Source: Candidatus Marithrix sp. (GTDB lineage Bacteria > Pseudomonadota > Gammaproteobacteria > Beggiatoales > Beggiatoaceae). From it: a stretch of 64,000 nucleotides of DNA. This document shows positions 9,542 to 14,860 of the stretch, one piece after another. The first letter of the stretch is position 1. Each line of letters starts with the position of its first letter. Location: NCBI GenBank assembly GCA_016744775.1, contig JADGDS010000003.1:62001-126000 (forward strand), given 5' to 3'. The notes beneath the pieces were generated by a model. The model worked only from the letters and a program-made list of their open reading frames with translations. It was not told where the DNA came from and did not search any database. The position numbers were made by a program, and so were the translations under genes.

Positions 9542-9619
9542 ATGATAATCCAGAAAATCATACCGAAAAATAATACTTATCAAATTGCCATACCTCCAGA
9601 ATATGTCAACTACCCCTGA
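9542..9619 (+). pseudogene. 5' part of an antitoxin gene cut by the IscB element
   Basis: An ATG at 9542 begins MIIQKIIPKNNTYQIAIPPE followed by YVN and then leaves coding-like sequence exactly where the conserved left end of the IscB element begins (TCAACTACCCCTGAG, from 9606). The pattern of a short basic start and a QIAIPPEY strand is that of small antitoxins found before PIN or MazF toxins. The missing downstream part is not found on the other side of the IscB gene. This shows the host cassette was another TA module and supplies the flank used as the RNA guide. Confidence 0.5.
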
Positions 9620-9881
9620 GCTAAAGACACAGGGGCTTGAATCGTGAGATTCGAGATAGGTCTTAGGACTGAATAGGTGATTAGGCTAAGTGTTAAATCA
9701 CTACGTTGTTTAAGTTATAGCACCCTCGGATGCCTCCCAAGTCCGTTGCTCTGCTTTTTAATGTTAAAAGACCTCAGCGGGTCGGTGCATTAAGACTGAC
9801 AAGCTTTTACAACATTGCCGATGGGAATCTACCTCGAAAGAGGAATAGTTCAATTTTAACGATTAACATAAAGGTTTTAAA
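9590..9881 (+). ncRNA. Omega RNA (guide RNA) of the IscB element
   Basis: IscB nucleases are guided by an omega RNA encoded immediately upstream of the nuclease gene. Its 5' end is the guide, copied from the sequence flanking the element. The conserved part here would begin near 9606 with CTACCCCTGAG, whose CCCCTG pairs with CAGGGGC after a short loop. It continues through several paired segments (TCGTGAGATTCGAG, GACCTCAGCGGGTC, ACCTCGAAAGAGG) up to the start codon. There is no open reading frame in these 280 bases despite their higher G+C. Guide bases would be roughly 9590-9605, from the interrupted antitoxin gene. Boundaries are estimated from the family layout, not measured. Confidence 0.75.
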
Positions 9882-11066
9882 ATGGAAGTTTTTGTAATTA
9901 ATCAGCATAGCGAAGCCTTGATGCCGTGTACTCCAAGAAAAGCAAGACTATTGCTTAAAAGCTGCAAGGCTAAGGTAGTTCGCTGTAATCCATTCACTAT
10001 CCAGCTTAAGTATGGCTCAACAGGCTATAAGCAGGATTTGACCTTGGGTGTTGATACAGGTCATAATGAGGTCGGGTTATCTGTTGTGTCAGAAACCAAG
10101 GAGGTGTTTTCAGTTGTTGCCAAAATGCGTAATGACATCTCTGAAAAAATGGATACAAGACGCATGTACAGAAGACAGAAAAGAAACAGGCTTAGATACC
10201 GAAAGCCACGTTTTAATAACCGTTCAGCAAGTACCATAAAAGGACGTTTAGCACCCTCTGTCCAATGGATTGTAGATGCTCACACAAGGATGATTAACCA
10301 GTTTAAATCCTTGCTACCTATTACAAAGCTTGTTTTAGAAACAGGTTTATTCGATATGGCAAAGATGAAGAATCCAGAGATAAGAAACAAACAATATCAA
10401 AAAGGTGTTCAATATGGTTTTGAAAACACGAAAGCCTATATTTTAAGTCGGGATAGCCATCAGTGCCAAAGCAAAAAGAAGGGTTGTAGCAACAAATTAG
10501 AAATCCATCATATCAAATATCGTTCACAAGGCGGTTCTGATGCACCTAATAATCTTATCACGCTTTGCCAGAAACATCACAAAGCATTACATGCTGGCAA
10601 GCTAAAGCTAACGATCAAGCACCACAAAAGTCTCAGATCAGCCACAACAATGAATATCATCAGACAACGATTATTAAGTATTTACCCTGATGCTGTAGAA
10701 ACATTCGGCTATGTCACCAAGGCAAACCGCTACAAGCACAATATTGTGAAAACACATGCAAATGATGCTTTTGTTATTGCAGGTGGATTTAATCAGAAAA
10801 GAACTGAAGAAAGAGCAATCAAGTTTAAGCGGAAAAACAATCGTTCACTGCAAAAAAACAGAATTGGCTACGCTCCTACGATTCGCAGACAGCGATATGC
10901 AATTCAGCCAAAAGACTTGGTTGCGTTTGAAGGCAAACAATATCAGGCAGTTGGCATTCAAAACAAAGGGGCTTATCTAAAAATGACTGATGGTGTGAAA
11001 ACCATGGTTAAATCAGTAAAAAAGGTGAAAATAATCTTTTATCAAAAAGGTTTGGTTTATGTATGA
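9882..11066 (+). CDS. iscB: IscB RNA-guided nuclease
   Basis: A 394-residue protein with the full IscB order. An N-terminal PLMP-like domain (SEALMPCTPRKARLLL) is followed by RuvC-I with GVDTG (Asp58), an arginine-rich bridge helix at about 93-114 (RRMYRRQKRNRLRYRKPR), RuvC-II with VLETG (Glu153), an inserted HNH domain (KLEIHHIKYRSQGG, His209-His210, and NLITLCQKHHKALH) and RuvC-III with THANDA (His292, Asp295). All catalytic residues are present, so it should cut both strands of DNA under omega-RNA guidance; IscB is the family from which Cas9 arose. The HNH insertion separates it from TnpB. The ATG at 9882 follows an AAAGG-like site. Confidence 0.93.
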   Translation: MEVFVINQHSEALMPCTPRKARLLLKSCKAKVVRCNPFTIQLKYGSTGYKQDLTLGVDTGHNEVGLSVVSETKEVFSVVAKMRNDISEKMDTRRMYRRQKRNRLRYRKPRFNNRSASTIKGRLAPSVQWIVDAHTRMINQFKSLLPITKLVLETGLFDMAKMKNPEIRNKQYQKGVQYGFENTKAYILSRDSHQCQSKKKGCSNKLEIHHIKYRSQGGSDAPNNLITLCQKHHKALHAGKLKLTIKHHKSLRSATTMNIIRQRLLSIYPDAVETFGYVTKANRYKHNIVKTHANDAFVIAGGFNQKRTEERAIKFKRKNNRSLQKNRIGYAPTIRRQRYAIQPKDLVAFEGKQYQAVGIQNKGAYLKMTDGVKTMVKSVKKVKIIFYQKGLVYV

Positions 11067-11152
11067 AGCAAGAAACCAATTTCTGCATTTCTATCAGAAA
11101 TGCAGAAATTGAAACAGTGAGGAAATACATTGAAGAACAAAATAAATATTAA
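11063..11152 (+). pseudogene. Possible C-terminal remnant of a Y1 (IS200-type) transposase
   Basis: A 29-codon frame starting in ATGA overlap with the iscB stop encodes a peptide ending IETVRKYIEEQNKY. The ending resembles the last helix of IS200/IS605 TnpA proteins, which typically close with a TVxxYIExQ motif. The catalytic HUH and tyrosine parts are absent. It may be debris of a transposase once carried with iscB, or chance translation of the right-end hairpin. Short length makes this weak. Confidence 0.3.
11077..11111. repeat. Perfect 16-base inverted repeat at the iscB right end
   Basis: CAATTTCTGCATTTCT at 11077-11092 and its exact complement at 11096-11111 enclose the loop ATC. There is no T-run after it, so it is unlikely to be an intrinsic terminator. 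It fits the subterminal hairpin that IS200/IS605 transposases recognise at the right end. Confidence 0.7.
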
Positions 11153-11329
11153 TTTTTATGTTGGATAAACACTCGTAGGGGCAATCCCTTGTGGTTGCCC
11201 TTAAATTGCATTGCAGCCCAACCTACAGACTATAACAATTAAAATACAAAGCTTTGCTTTGAACTCCAGTTCATAAATCTTATTAAGAGAAGCATTAAAT
11301 TGCAAAATTTGATAAAATACACACTTACT
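11147..11329. repeat. 170-bp cassette-spacer repeat, copy B
   Basis: A near-complete copy with both internal palindromes and the TTTGATAAAATACAC right end, lying between the IscB cassette and the antitoxin starting at 11353. It differs from copy A mainly by a few inserted bases around GCATTGCAGCCCAACC. Confidence 0.85.
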
Positions 11330-11352
11330 AAGATTAATTTTGAGGTGCCAAA

Positions 11353-11595
11353 ATGTATGCCGTTGAATTTGATGCAACTATAAAAAATGGAATAGTATAT
11401 ATTCCGGAAAAATATCAAGAATTACGAAACCAAAAAACCGCTAGATTTATAATAATGTATAAACCTCCTAAAACTTATAATATAAGTAGAGATGATGCCA
11501 ATGAAAGAATGGATAGTGTCGATCAAATATTTGATAAGTTTCAAATAGATTTTTCTAATTATAAATTTGATAGAGATGATGCCAATGTCAGATAA
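11353..11595 (+). CDS. Antitoxin of a PIN-domain TA pair
   Basis: An 80-residue protein beginning MYAVEFDATIKNGIVYIPEK, a swapped-hairpin-like start seen in small antitoxins (IxNGxIxIPE). The second half is acidic and helical (RDDANERMDSVDQIFDKF) and would wrap around the toxin. A GAGG ribosome site lies eight bases upstream. It overlaps the PIN toxin gene by 11 bases, the usual arrangement for co-translated TA pairs. The word SRDDANER recurs near the C-terminus as DRDDANVR, so the last 20 residues may have arisen from a small internal duplication. Expected to bind its own promoter as an autorepressor, which is inference. Confidence 0.65.
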   Translation: MYAVEFDATIKNGIVYIPEKYQELRNQKTARFIIMYKPPKTYNISRDDANERMDSVDQIFDKFQIDFSNYKFDRDDANVR

Positions 11596-11984
11596 GATTT
11601 TTGTAGATACCAATGTATTGCTATATCTTCTCTCAAATGATTTAGAAAAAAAGTCTATTGCTAAAGAGATATTAAAAAGTAACCATCACATTAGCATTCA
11701 AGTATTAAATGAATTCTCAAATGTTAGCCTGAAAAAGTTTCAACTATCTATTGATGATAGAAATTCTAAAAAAAATATCCGAAAAGACAATTGTATTTCC
11801 TTTTAATGAAAATACAATTATTTATGCTTTAGAAATAAAAAATATCTACAAATATCAATTTTATGACTGTTTAATCATAGCCACAGCTTTAGAAAACCAT
11901 TGTACTATTTTATATAGTGAAGACATGCAACACAATCAACTTATAGAAGATCAACTAAGGATAATAAATCCATTTATTAAATAA
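11585..11984 (+). pseudogene. PIN-domain toxin (VapC-like), frameshifted
   Basis: From the ATG at 11585 the protein reads SDKIFVDTNVLLYLLSNDLE, the first PIN motif with its catalytic Asp, and NEFSNVSLKKFQLSID with the conserved Glu. The frame then runs out at 11806. The second half continues in another frame (EILKKISEKTIVFPFNENTI ... YQFYDCLIIATALENHC), supplying the YDCLIIATAL motif with the third acidic residue and the C-terminal strand ILYSEDMQ. The shift lies near 11755-11775, next to a run of eight A. The two parts together make a normal-length PIN RNase of about 133 residues. It is a disabled toxin unless slippage or a sequencing error restores the frame. Confidence 0.75.
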
Positions 11985-12142
11985 ATATTAATTTTTATCT
12001 TGGATAAACACTCGTAGGGGCAATCCCTTGTGGTTGCCCTTAAATTGCATTGCAGCCCAACCTACAGATAATAACAATTAAAATACAAAGCTTTGCTTTG
12101 AACTCCAGTTCATAAATATTATTAAGAGAAGCATCAAATTGC
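11985..12142. repeat. 170-bp cassette-spacer repeat, copy C
   Basis: Left end and both palindromes are intact. The right end stops at ATCAAATTGCA and is joined to the second orphan coding fragment instead of the TTTGATAAAAT word. Confidence 0.85.
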
Positions 12143-12144
12143 AC

Positions 12145-12240
12145 TATATTGAAGCCGAACCTAAAACAGCATTACATAGCGAATTATTTGAAGGAGTTCA
12201 ATATGGGAGTGTCTATCAGATGAAAAATAAATATTTGTGA
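12145..12240 (+). pseudogene. Orphan coding fragment, second copy (IEAEPKTALHSELFEG)
   Basis: Thirty-one open codons encode almost the same peptide as the fragment at 9060-9152, ending MKNKYL before TGA. Nucleotide identity between the two copies is very high, so the duplication is recent. No start codon; no family recognised. Confidence 0.45.
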
Positions 12241-12336
12241 GCAAGCTACAGGTTATTAAATCTTGATTGATTAGTAATCTAATTAGTGTTAAACTATTTA
12301 GTTGTTTTTTAGACTAAAATAAGAAATATTACTAAT

Positions 12337-12558
12337 ATGTATGCTGAACGCTTAATTCTTGAAACAGATCAATTTGGAAACTTAAAATATTTACCTAAAT
12401 TACCAGCAAATAAACAACTTGAGACTATTTTTCTAGTGCTGAAAGATGTGACTAAACGTGTAAAACGTACACCACATCCAGATATTGCTGGTAAAATAAA
12501 AATCATGGGTGATATTTTCGACAGTGCCCCCTCATCAGACTGGAATTTTTCTTTATGA
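12337..12558 (+). CDS. Antitoxin of a VapBC-type pair
   Basis: A 73-residue protein starting MYAERLILETDQFGNLKYLP, with an N-terminal strand pair and a proline-rich middle (RTPHPDIAGKIKIMGDIFDS). Its stop overlaps the toxin start as ATGA at 12555-12558, so the two proteins should be made from one message in fixed ratio. A decayed copy of the first 15 codons and of about 90 bases upstream lies at 14357-14455. The family is common beside PIN toxins in filamentous bacteria; it has no name known to me. Confidence 0.7.
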   Translation: MYAERLILETDQFGNLKYLPKLPANKQLETIFLVLKDVTKRVKRTPHPDIAGKIKIMGDIFDSAPSSDWNFSL

Positions 12559-12944
12559 TTGTTTTAGATACACATGTTTGGTTATGGTGGATCAATCAAA
12601 ATCCTAAGTTGAAAACAACTTGGCTGGAGCATATCGAACAGGCTGATCAAGTAGGTGTATCGGCTATCAGCTTGTTTGAAGTTTCTTGGTTGGATCAGCA
12701 TAATCGAATTCAACTTCCCAACCCACGTAATGAATGGTTTGATAAAGCACTGACTGGTTCGGATATACAACTCATACCTATTACTCCTGAAATCGCCAGC
12801 CAAGCAGTTGACTTGTCAGAACACCACAGTGATCCACAAGACCGTATTATTATTGCGACTGCGTTAATCCACAATGCCTTGCTCTTGTCTGCTGATGGCA
12901 AGTTCAAACTTTATACTGAACTTGAAGATAAACTGATTCAATAA
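12555..12944 (+). CDS. vapC: PIN-domain toxin, VapC-like
   Basis: An intact 129-residue PIN protein of the type often annotated as a PilT/VapC homologue. The N-terminus is MIVLDTHVWLWWINQNPKL, with the first catalytic Asp in LDTHVWLWW. ISLFEVSWL carries the conserved Glu, and HHSDPQDRIIIATALIHNALLLSADGKF carries the Asp pair and the closing strand. The active site is complete, so this is likely the only working toxin in the array, held by the antitoxin directly upstream (4-base overlap). PIN toxins cut RNA, often tRNA or rRNA. Confidence 0.87.
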   Translation: MIVLDTHVWLWWINQNPKLKTTWLEHIEQADQVGVSAISLFEVSWLDQHNRIQLPNPRNEWFDKALTGSDIQLIPITPEIASQAVDLSEHHSDPQDRIIIATALIHNALLLSADGKFKLYTELEDKLIQ

Positions 12945-13040
12945 CCATAATTAAAGTTTACCCCAATAATATCGAACGAATTGCATTTGGTGGTAGTAAT
13001 TTTTATCCATTTCCGCGATTTCCAACAATGGCATGGGGAA

Positions 13041-13212
13041 TATTTTTGTTATTGGAGAAACATTCGTAGGGGCAATCCCTTGTGGTTGCCCTTAAATTGC
13101 ATTGCAGCCCAACCTACAGACTATAACAATTAAAATACAAAGCTTTGCTTTGAACTCCAGTTCATAAATATTATTAAGAGAAACATCAAATTGCATAGTT
13201 TGATAGAATACA
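13041..13212. repeat. 170-bp cassette-spacer repeat, copy D
   Basis: Complete copy following the intact VapC pair. The right end reads TTTGATAGAATACA and is 30 bases before the next antitoxin start. The first bases differ from the other copies (TATTTTTGTTATTGGAGAAAC). Confidence 0.85.
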
Positions 13213-13241
13213 AATAATAATGAATACAGCGAGTAAATGAA

Positions 13242-13535
13242 ATGTTAGCACAACAAGAGACTATATTTAATACAGTTTCCCATCAGTTACAAATTCCAAC
13301 TGATAACTTGATCCAGTTAAGTTTACGTCATTTTTTGAAGTATAAATTACGTATTATTGATACAGAAATATTTGATATATCTGGACGGTATAATGTTGCC
13401 AATGTAGAAGAAATGGATGAACGTTATCAAAAAGGTACATTAGATGAGGAAAACTCATGGCGTGATTTACAACGTTTAGACCATTTAGAATATAAACATG
13501 ACGAATTATTAAAGACCATTAATTCCTTATTATGA
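13242..13535 (+). CDS. Antitoxin-like partner of a TumE-family toxin
   Basis: A 97-residue, mostly helical acidic protein. The sequence TVSHQLQIPTDNLIQLSLRHFL suggests an N-terminal helical DNA-binding or dimerisation part, followed by NVEEMDERYQKGTLDEENSWRDLQRLDHLEYKHDEL. Its stop codon overlaps the ATG of the toxin gene at 13532, giving ATGA coupling. TumE-type toxins (DUF6516) are usually found behind a small helical partner, so the antitoxin role is inferred from position. No better match is recognised. Confidence 0.6.
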   Translation: MLAQQETIFNTVSHQLQIPTDNLIQLSLRHFLKYKLRIIDTEIFDISGRYNVANVEEMDERYQKGTLDEENSWRDLQRLDHLEYKHDELLKTINSLL

Positions 13536-13899
13536 CTATAGTCAATAGACTTGTCCGTAAATAAGCTTTTAGGATCGTTCTTGGAGTTCAAGATTTATCT
13601 TGGACAAGTTGAAAATACTGCACTTCCAAGATAAATCTTGGACTCCAGACTAAGCCAAAGGCTTATTTACGGACAAGTCTATTAATGAGTTGCGTATAAT
13701 TCTTATGGATGGAAGTTTTATAGATATTTGGTATTCATTGAAGTTGAAAGATCGTTACAGTTATCACTGGGAGCATAGAGCAATTAATGCCGAAAAAAAT
13801 GTAATTGCGAGTAATATCAGTGATATTCCAGAAGAGGCCTTACGTGATTTTTTATCCTTTGTACAAAAGATTATGGAACGTGGGATACGTATTAAATAA
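13532..13899 (+). pseudogene. TumE-family (DUF6516-like) toxin gene split by a MITE
   Basis: The gene starts at the ATG of 13532 (MTIVN) and is interrupted after four or five codons by a 140-base palindromic element. After it the protein continues ELRIILMDGSFIDIWYSLKL, then KDRYSYHWEHRAINAEKN, and ends at 13899 with KIMERGIRIK. The strand LMDGSFIDIWYSL followed by RYSYHW is the hallmark of TumE/DUF6516 toxins. Deleting 13544-13683 gives MTIVNELRIILMDGS in one frame, so the coding sequence is otherwise undamaged. Total restored length is about 75 residues. It is inactive in its present state. Confidence 0.78.
13544..13683. mobile_element. 140-bp MITE-like element inside the toxin gene
   Basis: The ends are inverted copies of at least 24 bases (AATAGACTTGTCCGTAAATA on the left), and an inner pair (TTGGAGTTCAAGATTTATCT against its complement) lies further in. 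A TA dinucleotide is present at both outer ends, as expected for IS630/Tc1-mariner-derived MITEs; an AAT direct repeat is an equally good boundary. No coding capacity. Either choice of boundary removes a length that restores the toxin frame. Confidence 0.85.
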
Positions 13900-14054
13900 A
13901 TATTAATTTTTATCCTGGATAAACACTCGTAGGGGCAATCCCTTGTGGTTGCCCTTAAATTGCATTGCAGCCCAACCTACAGATAATAACAATTAAAATA
14001 CAAAGCTTTGCTTTAAACTCCAGTTCATAAATATTATTAAGAGCAGCATCAAAT
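13896..14054. repeat. 170-bp cassette-spacer repeat, copy E
   Basis: Left end and both palindromes are present. The right end is cut after GCAGCATCAAAT and joins a half-copy of the 9219-9304 inverted repeat (14057-14100). Confidence 0.85.
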
Positions 14055-14100
14055 GTATTATCCTTGCTTATATGCAATCCCTGTAGTTTTTAATTTTTAT

Positions 14101-14412
14101 AATTCGCTGTACTTATCATGATTATGGAATGATAATATACTTAAAACATAATTTTTACATTGGAAAGAAGAAACGTCAAGACTTCACAGAATTTACTGGA
14201 ATAGCATCAATAAAAAACACACAAGTCATCCTCTCGACGATAGGAGAGACCTATAGGAAGGATCTTAAACCTAGCCAAGATTTCTCAGATTTCTCCTTAC
14301 ATCGAAACCGAAATGACAGTGGCTTGTTATTACTAATTTTTTATGTTGGATAAGTTCAACCTACAGGCTATTACATCTTGCTTGATAGGTAATAGGATTG
14401 GTGTTAAACTAT
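14101..14412. other. Non-coding stretch with decayed repeat pieces
   Basis: No supported gene. A 74-codon frame exists here, but its composition (ATTTCTCAGATTTCTCC, CGAAATGACAG) looks like intergenic repeat sequence. From 14357 the bases match the region upstream of the antitoxin at 12337 (CTACAGG, GTGTTAAACTATT), showing a partial duplication of that cassette. Confidence 0.55.
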
Positions 14413-14413
14413 T

Positions 14414-14455
14414 ATGCAAAACGCTTAATTCTTGAAACAGATCAATCTGGAATGG
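14414..14455 (+). pseudogene. Decayed copy of the 12337 antitoxin start
   Basis: ATGCAAAACGCTTAATTCTT and the following bases match the start of the antitoxin gene at 12337 with a short deletion after the ATG, which puts it out of frame. Only about 14 codons remain. Confidence 0.6.
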
Positions 14456-14461
14456 TAAAAT

Positions 14462-14677
14462 CTGAACATTCAATTAGAAGATAAATTAATTAATCAAGCC
14501 ATGCGTATAACTGGCAAAAATACCCCTCAAGAAGTAGTAGTTCTTGCACTGCAAAAATTACTTATTAAAAAAGATGCTTTAAGCCAAGCTTTTGGCAAAT
14601 ATCCTTGGGAAAATGATCTTGATGCTATGAGGAGTGATGTTTATCTCGTTCCCACGCTCCAGCGTGGTAACGCATGA
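14462..14677 (+). pseudogene. VapB-type antitoxin missing its start, ended by a MITE
   Basis: The frame reads LNIQLEDKLINQAMRITGKN, then TPQEVVVLALQKLLIKKDAL, and so on. This is the ribbon-helix-helix start of VapB antitoxins (MRTNIxLDDELxxxAMxLTGxKTxxEVVxxALxxLV). The first three or four codons with the ATG are lost: a TAA lies directly upstream, and the bases before it derive from another antitoxin copy. At the other end the frame runs into the palindromic element at 14639, whose sequence supplies the stop. Its VapC partner is not present. Confidence 0.72.
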
Positions 14678-14790
14678 CTGGACGCTCCAGCGTCCAGTCG
14701 CAAAATATGAATCTGGCTTAATGGCAATGACTTGACGCTGGAGCGTCTGCACATGCGTTACCACGCTAGAGCGTGGGAACGAGATAAACA
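14639..14790. mobile_element. 152-bp palindromic MITE-like element
   Basis: Arms of 38 bases at 14639-14676 and 14753-14790 are inverted copies with one mismatch (core CGTTCCCACGCTCCAGCGTG). A second palindrome, CTGGACGCTCCAGCGTCCAG, sits inside. The G+C content is far above that of the surroundings. It is inserted in a VapB-like antitoxin gene. Confidence 0.85.
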
Positions 14791-14797
14791 TTTGGAA

Positions 14798-14857
14798 ACT
14801 AATTTTTATGTTGGATAAACACTCGTAGGGGCAATCCCTTGTGGTTGCCCTTAAATT
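14798..14857. repeat. 170-bp cassette-spacer repeat, truncated copy F
   Basis: Only the left end and first palindrome (to CCCTTAAATTG) remain. It abuts the stop codon of the HAD-UbiA gene, which marks the end of the cassette array. Confidence 0.8.
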
Positions 14858-14860
14858 GAT

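Larger units (their letters stand above)
9606..11112 (+). mobile_element. IscB-carrying IS200/IS605-like element
   Basis: The unit consists of the omega-RNA region, the iscB gene and a perfect 16-base hairpin at 11077-11111 after the gene. Hairpins just inside both ends, lack of terminal inverted repeats and a position within another gene are features of IS200/IS605-type elements. No intact Y1 transposase is present, so it would move only with help from elsewhere, as most iscB elements do. The right end is uncertain; it could extend to about 11152 where the next spacer repeat begins. Confidence 0.65.

Noticed and set aside
9882-11066. Calling the nuclease TnpB or Cas9
   Set aside because: An HNH domain is inserted in RuvC, which TnpB lacks, and the length of 394 residues with a PLMP start is IscB, far shorter than Cas9; no CRISPR repeats lie near.
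14129-14353. A 74-codon open frame between copy E and the VapB fragment
   Set aside because: Composition matches non-coding repeat sequence and the second half overlaps a decayed duplicate of an upstream region; no ribosome site or family pattern.
9341-14857. Reading the cassette array as an integron
   Set aside because: No integron integrase is in the window and the repeats lack a recognisable attC core (RYYYAAC with GTTRRRY); used only as an analogy.
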